A stretch of DNA of 64,000 nucleotides from Kitasatospora phosalacinea. Lineage in GTDB: Bacteria > Actinomycetota > Actinomycetes > Streptomycetales > Streptomycetaceae. The notes below the pieces were generated by a model that saw nothing but the letters and a program-made list of their open reading frames with translations, did no database searches and had not been told where the DNA came from. Positions 33,023 to 40,822 of the stretch are shown here, in pieces. The stretch lies in assembly GCF_030268885.1 (NCBI RefSeq), contig NZ_BSSA01000002.1, forward strand, positions 482,633 to 546,632, in the 5' to 3' direction. The position numbers were made by a program, and so were the translations under genes. Position 1 is the first letter of the stretch; each line of letters opens with the position of its first letter.

Positions 33023-35479
33023 CTACGGGGGCATCACCCCGTGGATGCGGGAGATGGTGAACACCCGCTCGTCGTTCCGCAGATGGCACCAGGCGTGGAG
33101 GTAGGGGGCGTCCAGTTCGAGTCGGCTGAGCGTGCGGACGGTCGTGTTGCCCGAAGTGGCCACGTACTCGATCGTGATGGCCTGCCCGCTGTTGACGGCA
33201 TGAGCCAATTGGCGGACATCGGAGAAGGAGAGGTTGCGCGCGTACCCGGCGATGATCTCCTCGGTGTCGCTGTCGTAGGGGCGGCCGTCGTACGGGTCGG
33301 GCTCCGGAACCTCCGGTGGGGCGACCAGCAGATGGGTGGCGAGGGCAGGCAGGTCAACGGCGACCCTGGCTTCTGCGGTGCGTTCGCCCGCCCGCTGTGG
33401 GCGGGACCTGCCGCCGGGCAGGCGCGGGGGCGGGACCGGGCTCGCCGCACGGGGGCGTTGGGCCCGCTCGATGCGGACGGACCCGTCGGGTTTCTCGGCG
33501 ACGGGGGCGTAGCCCGCGGCGCGCAGTGCTGCGAGCGTCTTGTCCCACGGGGTTCGGCTGATCAGCACCGTTGGTGCCAGTTGCCGCAGGCCGAGCTGGG
33601 AGAGCTTGCGATGGGCGGCCAGTTCGGCGAGGAGGGCGGGCTCCTCGCCGTGGATCACACAGGCCGCGGAGACGACGCGCACCCGACCGTGGCTGCGCGC
33701 GGTGTCGTGGATCAGGTACGACAGCGGCTGGGGAAGCGACTCGATGGCGATGGTTGCCAGGTCGGCTGTGAGGGTGTCGGGGGTGAGGCCGGAGTCGAGG
33801 GCGCGGCGGACGCTTTCCGGGCTGAACCGCCATACGGACGCCGCACCGGCGGTCTCCCGGTCCGCGACGGAGTCCAGCAGCGCGAGGAGGTGCGCAGACG
33901 GCGTGCCGGCGACCACGGCCGTGAGATCGCTGCCGAAGCGGGCGGTCCCGCTGGCGGCGGGCAGCAGTCGCCGGCAGGCGTCGTTCAGGGCTTCGGCGTC
34001 GCCGGAGACCAGAGCGGCCCCGATCGGGGAGACGGCCCCGAGGGCGAGCGCGCCGAGCAGTTCCGCCTCCTGGATCAAGGTGGCGAACGGCGTGGCGTCT
34101 TGGGGGAGTTCGTCGGCGAGCGGGCGGAGCCACACGAGCAGCGTCCCCAGGTCCGCTGAGTTCGCTGCGCCTTCGCCGACTGGGAGCTGCGACGCGGCCG
34201 CGAGCAGCCCGTGTCGGGCCTGCACGCAGCCTCCGCAGGGCGGTGCTCCGGCGAGCACTGGCAGAGCTTTTCCGTCCTCGTCGCGGCTCCCGCCGGGTGT
34301 CAGGGGGAGCGCCCACCATGCCTTGAGCAGCACGGCGAGTTGGTCAGCGGGTTCCTGCTCGGCCCAGGTGTCGTAGGCGGCGGTCGCCGCGACCCGGTCG
34401 CCATCCCGGGCCAGTAGCCCGGCCGCGCTCGCTGTCTCCAGCACGAGACGTACCAGGATCTCGTCGCACCGCGCCGCTCTGCCGATCCGGGACAGTTCTC
34501 GGGCGCCGACCCCGCCGGCCTTCAGCCGAGCCGGGGGAGCGGCGGCGCACACCCCCAGGACGGACACGGCATGGGCTGCGAACGCCATCAAGGCGGCCGT
34601 GGCTTCCCGTTCGATGTCCGAGACGATGACCGGCGCCGACCGCACGTCGGGCGGGACGGGAGTAAAGGGGGCGTGCCAGTCCGAACCGCGCAGTGCGAGT
34701 GCCACTTCCGCGGGCATGCGGGCCGACCCGGGCCAGTGACGGTCCCGGATCAACAGCCCTCGCTCCACCGCCCATTGTTCGCCGGGCTTGGGGCCGGCTT
34801 GCGGAGCCCCGAACATGATGAAGCCCGGTCGCGCCGGAGCCTCGTGCGCCCGTCGCTCAAGGAGTTCCCGGGACGCTACGGGCGCCGTGGCCACCAGCGC
34901 GGCGACCCGAGCCGGATCGCTGTGATGGTCGACCAGCGCCGCCAGTCGCATCTCTTTTCTGTTGGCGGCCGGTTTGACATTGAGTTTCGTCAGCACGCGC
35001 CCCAGCTCGTCGGAGTTCGAGCCCGCGAGCAGTTGCATGAGAGGTGCGTCGAGCCCCAGGGGCGAATCCCACGCGTTCCGCAGCGGCGCCGCCATGTGCA
35101 ACAGCCCGTCGTTGCCCGGCCACACCAGGGCGCGATCGGCGAGCGTCTCCAAGACGGCATCCAATGCGTGGGCGCGGTCACCTCGCGTCGCGTTCAGCAG
35201 GCCCGCCAGATCGTCCCGTGACACGGCCGTCAGCGCGGCGAGGGCCTCCGCCACCTGTAGGCACGGCAGCGCAAGCCGGGGGAGGGCCAGCGCCACCGAG
35301 GCCGGACGCTGGAGCCGGTCCGCCAGCTCACCGACCGACCGCGGCTCCGGAGCCGACACGGCATCCGGGCGCGCCGCCAGGACCCGCTCCAACTCAGCCG
35401 CGTCCAGACCGCGCAGCCAAGTGGCCAGTGCCGATCCGATCTTCCTGCTGATGGGGCACCTCACCACGTAGGAGGACAT
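33023..35479 (-). CDS. Helicase-associated (XPB/Ssl2-like N-terminal) protein with C-terminal WYL domain
   Basis: 818 residues from ATG 35479; GTG codons a few residues in are possible alternatives. The N-terminus (ALATWLRGLDAAELERVLAARPDA) and the long Ala/Leu-rich helical body match the actinobacterial helicase-associated family usually annotated with the helicase C-terminal domain Helicase_C_3. A segment near 570-660 (RFSPESVRRALDSGLTPDTL, LSYLIHDTARSHGRVRV) is the characteristic core. The last ~70 residues (VRQLAHAVNSGQAITIEYVA through FTISRIHGVMPP) form a WYL ligand/nucleic-acid sensor. No Walker motif is present, so it is not itself a helicase. It stands alone between two att cassettes. 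Confidence 0.8.
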   Translation of the reverse strand: MSSYVVRCPISRKIGSALATWLRGLDAAELERVLAARPDAVSAPEPRSVGELADRLQRPASVALALPRLALPCLQVAEALAALTAVSRDDLAGLLNATRGDRAHALDAVLETLADRALVWPGNDGLLHMAAPLRNAWDSPLGLDAPLMQLLAGSNSDELGRVLTKLNVKPAANRKEMRLAALVDHHSDPARVAALVATAPVASRELLERRAHEAPARPGFIMFGAPQAGPKPGEQWAVERGLLIRDRHWPGSARMPAEVALALRGSDWHAPFTPVPPDVRSAPVIVSDIEREATAALMAFAAHAVSVLGVCAAAPPARLKAGGVGARELSRIGRAARCDEILVRLVLETASAAGLLARDGDRVAATAAYDTWAEQEPADQLAVLLKAWWALPLTPGGSRDEDGKALPVLAGAPPCGGCVQARHGLLAAASQLPVGEGAANSADLGTLLVWLRPLADELPQDATPFATLIQEAELLGALALGAVSPIGAALVSGDAEALNDACRRLLPAASGTARFGSDLTAVVAGTPSAHLLALLDSVADRETAGAASVWRFSPESVRRALDSGLTPDTLTADLATIAIESLPQPLSYLIHDTARSHGRVRVVSAACVIHGEEPALLAELAAHRKLSQLGLRQLAPTVLISRTPWDKTLAALRAAGYAPVAEKPDGSVRIERAQRPRAASPVPPPRLPGGRSRPQRAGERTAEARVAVDLPALATHLLVAPPEVPEPDPYDGRPYDSDTEEIIAGYARNLSFSDVRQLAHAVNSGQAITIEYVATSGNTTVRTLSRLELDAPYLHAWCHLRNDERVFTISRIHGVMPP

Positions 35480-35541
35480 CCATGCCCTGCCGCGGTCGGC
35501 CGGGAATACAAGGATGACGTACCAACGGGGGAAGGAAGGAC

Positions 35542-35751
35542 GAGAGCCCGGACCGTGCGAGACGGTCCGGGCTCTCGATCGAGGCGGGGATACGAGATGT
35601 GAACGCGTGAGGGGTTGCCCCCAACACGCTTTCCCATTCTCCCGAACGGCGTCCGCCGGGGTTTTCCACTGTTCTGACCTGCGGCGGAGTGGATTGAGAC
35701 TCAGGCTCCGGACCCAGCTGGACGGGGGTGAATGAGACCAGAATTGAGACC
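35542..35751 (-). repeat. tRNA-Ser 3'-end/att cassette, copy D
   Basis: A terminator hairpin with perfect 16-bp arms (35542-35578), a tRNA fragment 35583-35635 (canonical variable arm GTTGGGGGCAACCCC, but T-loop TTCACAT and a shortened acceptor ATCCCC), and an arm 35636-35751 ending in AATGAGACCAGAATTGAGAC. It fills the 303-bp gap between the WYL protein and the MocR regulator. Confidence 0.85.
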
Positions 35752-35782
35752 ACGGGTGGGATCGGCGGGGATAGCCGCGGAG

Positions 35783-37201
35783 TCAGCCAGGTGTCGGCGC
35801 GCACTGTCGGGCCGCGGCGGTGAGGCGGGCGGCGGCTTCGGCGAGGTCGGCAGGGTCGGCAGCGGCGGCGAAGCCGAGGCGCAGGTGGGCGGCGGGTGGT
35901 TCGGCCGGGAAGTGGTGGTGGCCCGGGTTGACTGTGACCCGGTGGGCCGTGGCCGCCTCCGCGACGGCCGCCTCCGTGAGGCCGGGGGGAAGCTGGACCC
36001 ACAGGTGCAGCCCGCCTTCCGGCACGGACAGAAGGGTCCAGTCGGGGAGTTGGCGGGCGACGGCGTCGGCCAGGCCGGCGCAGCGGTGGCGCAGCGCGGT
36101 GGCCAGACTGCGCAGGTGGCGGTCCCACGCGGGAGTGCTGAGAAGTTCGACCGCGGCCTCCTGGAGGGGGCGGGCGATGAAGAAGTCGTCGACCCGTCGC
36201 ATGCCGAGCAGCCGCTGCATGATCGGGCCCCGGGCGATGACGGCGCCGATCCGCAGGCTGGGCGAGGCGGGTTTGGTCAGCGAGGTGACGTGGATGACCG
36301 TGCCGTCGCGGTCGTCGGCGACCAGCGGGCGCGGTACCGGGCGGCCGTGGCCGAGATGGCGGGCGAAGTCGTCCTCGATGAGGAAGGCTCCGGCAGCACG
36401 CGCGACGTCGACGATCTGTCGGCGTCGATCGGGGGCGAGGACGGTGCCGGTGGGGTTGTGGAAGGTGGGCTGGCAGTAGAGCAGCCGGGCGCCGGTCATG
36501 GCGAAGGCGTCGGCGAGCAGGTCGGGGCGCAGGCCCTGGTCGTCCATCGGCACGGGCACCGGTCGTAGGCCGGCGGCGCGGGCGGCGGCGAGCGCACCGG
36601 GGTACGTCGGTGACTCGACCAGGACCGGAGCCCCGGGCGCCGCGACGGCGCGGAACAGCATGGACAGCGCTCCTTGTCCGCCCCCGGTCACCAGGACGTC
36701 CTCGGAGTCGACGTCGCCGCCGGCCTGGCGGGCGAAGACTGTGCGCAGAGTGGACAGACCGGCCGCTGGGGCGCGGTGCCAGGCGTCGGGGCGGCGGGCG
36801 GCCCGGGCGAGGGCGCCGCCCAGCAGTCGGGTGGGTTGGAGGCTCTCGTGCAGGTAGCCGCCGGACAGCGCGATGGTGCCGACCGCCGGTGTGCCGGACT
36901 GCTCGGCGGAGGGTGCCGGGAGGGGCTGGCGGCCGGCCAGGGCGACCGCCTGCCAGGAGGTGTCAGGATCGCCGCCGACGGCCTGCGGTCGGCGGGCGGC
37001 GACGTAGGTCCCGCTGCCCGGTCGGGTGACGACCGCCCCCTCGGCGGCCAAGAGCGCGATGGCCCGGGAGACGGTGACCGGTCCGACGCCGTGACGTGTG
37101 ATCAGATCGCGGCTGCTGGGCAGGCGATCGCCCGGGGCGAGCCGAGCGATCTCGTTCCGGAGGATCGCCACCAGAGTCTCGGTACTGCTACCGTCATACA
37201 T
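35783..37201 (-). CDS. MocR-type GntR/aminotransferase transcriptional regulator
   Basis: 472 residues from ATG 37201 (MYDGSSTETLVAILRNEIARL). The GntR winged helix is at 5-70 (PGDRLPSSRDLITRHGVGPVTVSRAIALLAAEGAVVTRPGSGTYV). The fold-type I aminotransferase domain runs from ~110 to the end, with TGGGQGALSML, PTFHNPTGTV, LIEDDFARHL and the PLP-lysine region THVTSLTKPASPSLRIG-like VTSLTKPASPSLRIG. Such regulators sense PLP-linked metabolites. Its start codon overlaps that of the divergent class V aminotransferase gene, which it almost certainly controls together with the exporter. Confidence 0.9.
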   Translation of the reverse strand: MYDGSSTETLVAILRNEIARLAPGDRLPSSRDLITRHGVGPVTVSRAIALLAAEGAVVTRPGSGTYVAARRPQAVGGDPDTSWQAVALAGRQPLPAPSAEQSGTPAVGTIALSGGYLHESLQPTRLLGGALARAARRPDAWHRAPAAGLSTLRTVFARQAGGDVDSEDVLVTGGGQGALSMLFRAVAAPGAPVLVESPTYPGALAAARAAGLRPVPVPMDDQGLRPDLLADAFAMTGARLLYCQPTFHNPTGTVLAPDRRRQIVDVARAAGAFLIEDDFARHLGHGRPVPRPLVADDRDGTVIHVTSLTKPASPSLRIGAVIARGPIMQRLLGMRRVDDFFIARPLQEAAVELLSTPAWDRHLRSLATALRHRCAGLADAVARQLPDWTLLSVPEGGLHLWVQLPPGLTEAAVAEAATAHRVTVNPGHHHFPAEPPAAHLRLGFAAAADPADLAEAAARLTAAARQCAPTPG

Positions 37202-38435
37202 GAAAAATGAGAATAGCGCTTTCGGTTGCAGCACGGAACCGCTCCTGGACCTCACCGCCCTCCGGGCCGACACCCCCGGCTGTGAGTCAGTGATCCACTT
37301 CAACAACGCCGGCGCCGGGCTGATGCCGCGTCCGGTACTCCAGGCGATGCTCGACCACCTCCGACTGGAAGCGGCCATCGGCGGGTACGAGGCATCTGCC
37401 GCGCGGGCCGCCGAGGTCGCCGACTTCCACGCCTCGCTCGCCGAGCTCCTGGGCACCGGTCCGGGCAACATCGCCTTCGCCGCGAGCGCGACCCACGCCT
37501 ACACCAAGGCCCTCTCCGCGATCGACTTCCGCCCCGGAGACGTCATCCTCACCACCCGCAACGACTTCGTCTCCAACCAGATCGCGTTCCTCGCGCTGCG
37601 CAAACGCCACGGCGTCCGGATCGTGCACGCCCCCGACCATCCGGACGGCAGCGGCGTCGACGTCGACACCATGGCCGCGCTGATGCGCGCTCACCGCCCG
37701 CGCCTGGTCGCCGTCACGCACGTGCCCACCAACTCCGGCCTGGTGCAGCCGGTCGCCGAGATCGGCCGGCACTGCCGCGAGCTCGACCTGCTGTACCTGG
37801 TCGACGCCTGCCAGTCGGTCGGCCAGTACCCCGTCGACGTCGAGGAGACCGGCTGCGACCTGCTCACCGCCACCTGCCGCAAGTTCCTGCGCGGGCCACG
37901 CGGTTCGGGCTTCCTCTATGTCTCCGACCGGGCGCTCGCCGCCGGGTACGAGCCGCTGCACATCGACATGCACGGCGCGCGTTGGGTCGCCCCCGGTTAC
38001 TACCGCCCTGTCGACACGGCCGCCCGGTTCGAGGAGTGGGAGTTCCCGTACGCCACCGTGCTCGGCTGCGCCGCCGCCGTCCGGTACGCGCTGCGGGTCG
38101 GCCTGGATTCGATCGCCCGGTGCACCCCGGTCCTGGCCGGCAGGCTGCGCGAGCACCTCGCTGCCGTACCCGGCGTCCGGACGCTGGACCGGGGGCCGGC
38201 CCCTGCCGCGCTGGTCACCTTCGCGATCGAGGGATGGGAGGCGGAGCCGTTCAAGGCGGCGACGGACGCACGCGGCATCAACTCGGCACTCAGCTACCGG
38301 GAGTTCGCCCAGCACGACTCCGCCGACAAGGACGTGGAGTGGTGCCTGCGCCTGTCGCCGCACTACTACAACACCGAGGACGAGGTCGTTGCGGTGGCCG
38401 ACGCGGTCGCCGAACTGGTGAGGAGCGCCCGATGA
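37200..38435 (+). CDS. Class V PLP-dependent aminotransferase/epimerase-like enzyme
   Basis: 411 residues from ATG 37200 (MKNENSAFG). The fold-type I signatures are HFNNAGAGLMPRPVL near the N-terminus, VTHVPTNSGLVQPV, LVDACQSVGQ (PLP-binding Asp) and the Schiff-base Lys in TATCRKFLRGPRGSGFLYV. Relatives include cysteine desulfurase-like, isopenicillin-N-epimerase-like and ergothioneine EgtE-like enzymes; the substrate cannot be chosen from sequence. It overlaps the following exporter by four bases (ATGA). The MocR regulator is divergent, with essentially no intergenic space. Confidence 0.88.
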   Translation: MKNENSAFGCSTEPLLDLTALRADTPGCESVIHFNNAGAGLMPRPVLQAMLDHLRLEAAIGGYEASAARAAEVADFHASLAELLGTGPGNIAFAASATHAYTKALSAIDFRPGDVILTTRNDFVSNQIAFLALRKRHGVRIVHAPDHPDGSGVDVDTMAALMRAHRPRLVAVTHVPTNSGLVQPVAEIGRHCRELDLLYLVDACQSVGQYPVDVEETGCDLLTATCRKFLRGPRGSGFLYVSDRALAAGYEPLHIDMHGARWVAPGYYRPVDTAARFEEWEFPYATVLGCAAAVRYALRVGLDSIARCTPVLAGRLREHLAAVPGVRTLDRGPAPAALVTFAIEGWEAEPFKAATDARGINSALSYREFAQHDSADKDVEWCLRLSPHYYNTEDEVVAVADAVAELVRSAR

Positions 38436-39730
38436 CGCAGACCTCGACCGCACCCGACGCCACGGTCGCACCGCACCAAAGCCTCTGGCACAACGGCGAC
38501 TTCCTCCGGTTCTGGTTGGGGGAGACGGTCTCGCTGCTCGGCACCCAGGTGACCAACCTCGCACTCCCGCTGACCGCCATCGGCGCGTTCGGCGCGACCG
38601 ACGAGCAGGTCGGGCTGCTGCGCTTCCTGCAACTCGTCCCCTACCTCGGGCTCGCCCTGGTGATCGGCGTCTGGGCGGACCGGCGCCGGCGGCGGCCGGT
38701 CATGCTCGGCGCCAATCTGGTCCGGCTGCTCCTGCTCGGCCTGATACCGGTGCTGTACTGGTGCCACGCGCTCAATCTGCCCGTGCTGATGGTGATTGCC
38801 TGCACGGTCGGCATCGCGTCGGTGGTGTTCGACGTGAGCTGGATGTCGTACGTGCCGGTGCTCGTGAAGAGCCCCGGCCACTACGTCGAGGCCAGCGCCA
38901 GGATGAGCACCGGCTCCTCCGCCGCCGACGTGGCAGGGCCCGGACTGGCCGGCGTCCTGGTGTCCGCGCTGAGCGCCCCAGTGGCCTTGGTCGTCGACGC
39001 TTGCTCCTACGCGGTGTCCGTCGTCTCACTGCTGCTGATCCGCACGCCCGAGCCGCGCCCCGAACCAGTCGCCGAACGGCACCTGTGGCGCGAGCTCAAG
39101 GACGGCCTCGGCTGGGTCATGCAGGACAGCGTGCTGCGGGCCCTCGCGCTGATCGGCTTCTGCTGCAACTTCTCGATGATCACGACGTGGACGATGTTCC
39201 TCCTCTACGGCACCCACGACCTCCACCTCGGCTCGACGACCCTCGGCGCCGTCTTCGCGACCGCCTCCGTCGGCGGCCTGATCGGCGCGCTGATCTCGCG
39301 GAAGGTCATCGCCCGGTTCCCACTCGGCCGCGTCTACCTGGTCGCCCAGTCCGCCCTGCTGCTCGGCCCGACCCTGATCCCCTCCGCCACTGGGCCGCGA
39401 CCAGTGATGATCGGGATGTTCGTGCTGTCCTTCTTCACCACCTACCTGGGCCTCGGCGTGGCCGGGGTCATCATCGTCAGCCTCCGCCAGGCCGCGACGC
39501 CCCAGTCGATGATGGGAAGGATGACCGCCGCGTTCCGGACCCTGCTGTTCGGCGGCGGCGCCCTGGGCGGTCTCTCCGCCGGCCTGCTCACCGGCCAACT
39601 CGGCGCCCGAGGAGCCCTGACCGTGGCCGCCGCCGGCTCCGCCGCTGTCGTCATCGGCCTGGTGCTCTCCCCGGTCAGCCGCCTCAAGGCCCTGCCGTCC
39701 GCACCGAAACAGATGGCAGCGGCCCGTTGA
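38432..39730 (+). CDS. MFS exporter (EntS/MFS_3-like) of the MocR cluster
   Basis: 432 residues from ATG 38432, coupled to the aminotransferase gene. About 12 TM helices; the N-terminal half reads WHNGDFLRFWLGETVSLLGTQVTNLALPL, with the motif A loop GVWADRRRRRPVML. The cluster of MocR regulator, PLP enzyme and exporter suggests synthesis or detoxification of an amino-acid-like compound and its export. The gene ends nine bases before the terminator of att cassette E. Confidence 0.87.
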   Translation: MTQTSTAPDATVAPHQSLWHNGDFLRFWLGETVSLLGTQVTNLALPLTAIGAFGATDEQVGLLRFLQLVPYLGLALVIGVWADRRRRRPVMLGANLVRLLLLGLIPVLYWCHALNLPVLMVIACTVGIASVVFDVSWMSYVPVLVKSPGHYVEASARMSTGSSAADVAGPGLAGVLVSALSAPVALVVDACSYAVSVVSLLLIRTPEPRPEPVAERHLWRELKDGLGWVMQDSVLRALALIGFCCNFSMITTWTMFLLYGTHDLHLGSTTLGAVFATASVGGLIGALISRKVIARFPLGRVYLVAQSALLLGPTLIPSATGPRPVMIGMFVLSFFTTYLGLGVAGVIIVSLRQAATPQSMMGRMTAAFRTLLFGGGALGGLSAGLLTGQLGARGALTVAAAGSAAVVIGLVLSPVSRLKALPSAPKQMAAAR

Positions 39731-39738
39731 CCGAACGA

Positions 39739-39949
39739 CGAAGGCCCGGACCGCGTGCTGCGGTCCGGGCCTTCGATCAGGCGGAGGATACGAGATTCGA
39801 ACTCGTGAGGGGTTGCCCCCAACACGCTTTCCAATTCTCCCGAACGCCGTCCGCCGGAGTTCACACCCGTCCCGACCTGCGGCGGAGCGGACCGCTGGGT
39901 AGAGGCTGAACCTGGTCGGACGGGGGTGAATGAGACCACAACTGAGACC
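39739..39949 (-). repeat. tRNA-Ser 3'-end/att cassette, copy E (most tRNA-like)
   Basis: A terminator hairpin with perfect 16-bp arms (39739-39775), a tRNA fragment 39780-39834 and an arm 39835-39949. The fragment has TTGGAAA (anticodon loop with GGA), GCGTG (3' anticodon stem), GTTGGGGGCAACCCC (class II variable arm), the T-stem ACGAG/CTCGT with loop TTCGAAT, and acceptor ATCCTCC plus G. The 5' half of a tRNA (GGAGGAT, D-arm) is absent, so it is a displaced 3' end rather than a gene. Its better match to a real tRNA-Ser suggests it is the youngest copy. The 150 bp from 39950 to 40099 hold nothing recognisable. Confidence 0.85.
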
Positions 39950-40099
39950 AGGCCCTGCCGAGCCAGGTCGTCCAAGGCGGCCAGGGAGGGTTTCGGTTCT
40001 GCGCCCTGACCGAGAGGTCACACCCGTAGCGGGCACTCTGCGGAAGCAGGTCGTCAGGCTGCCGGTACCCAGTGCCTGACGAGCCAAGTCGACGTCGAC

Positions 40100-40822
40100 T
40101 TACGCCCAGTCCTCGTCCGCCAAAGGTGCCTCGTTCAGTTCGTCACGTCGGGCCCGCCAGTCGGGGAGGAACTGGTCCATCAGGGCAACAAAGCGCTCAC
40201 CGTGTCCCCGCTCCAGCAGGTGGGTCAACTCGTGGACGACGATGTATTCCAGGCATCGGGGGTTCTTCTTTGCGAGCTCGGGGTTGAGCCAGATGGTTCG
40301 CGCATGGGTCACACATGTGCCCCACTTTGTCTTCATTCGACGTGCGACGAACTTCTCAGCTTCGACGCCGATGACGGGCTGCCACTTCGTAAGCAAAGCT
40401 GGAACCGCTGCCTTGAGCTCACGGCGATACCAGCGTTCCAATGCTGCTCTGCGGGTCTCAGGATCGGCTCCTTCTGGCGTGACTACCCAGAGCGTGTTGC
40501 CCTTGGGCTTGACGCTGTAGTTGCCGCTCGTGAGCGAGACATCCAGAAGGTACCGCCGCCCCCAGACGTAGTGGGTCTCTCCGGAAACCATCTCGCGCCT
40601 GCTCTGCCGCACGGCGTTCTGGAGTTGATCGCGTTGGCGCTTGATCCACGGGAGCCGCTGCACGACTGCGAGCCGAATGGTGTCCTCGTTAGTGCGCTCG
40701 GGCGCAGCCACCCGCACGCGGCCGGCCGGTGGATAGACCGAGATGTGCAGATTCTTGATGTTCTTGTAGATGACATCGACACTAACGTCTGCGATTGTCA
40801 GGTAGGCGCTAGCGGTACTCAT
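40100..40822 (-). CDS. YgjP-like (DUF45/M48-type) metallopeptidase
   Basis: 240 residues from ATG 40822, inside the last codons of hsdR, with AAGGAG just ahead; ATG 40825 is an alternative. The zinc site is complete: HELTH at 197-201 with third ligand His207 (LLERGHGERF). The preceding RRMKTKWGTC and WLNPELAKK segments are the family hallmark. DUF45 proteins are frequent last genes of type I restriction operons, though their role is undefined; processing of a subunit or alleviation of restriction has been considered. Base composition matches the hsd genes rather than the flanks. Confidence 0.88.
   Translation of the reverse strand: MSTASAYLTIADVSVDVIYKNIKNLHISVYPPAGRVRVAAPERTNEDTIRLAVVQRLPWIKRQRDQLQNAVRQSRREMVSGETHYVWGRRYLLDVSLTSGNYSVKPKGNTLWVVTPEGADPETRRAALERWYRRELKAAVPALLTKWQPVIGVEAEKFVARRMKTKWGTCVTHARTIWLNPELAKKNPRCLEYIVVHELTHLLERGHGERFVALMDQFLPDWRARRDELNEAPLADEDWA

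Noticed and set aside
39780..39834. An intact tRNA-Ser gene in the island
   Set aside because: Only the part from the anticodon loop to the acceptor end is present; the 5' acceptor strand, D-arm and 5' anticodon stem are replaced by arm sequence in every copy.
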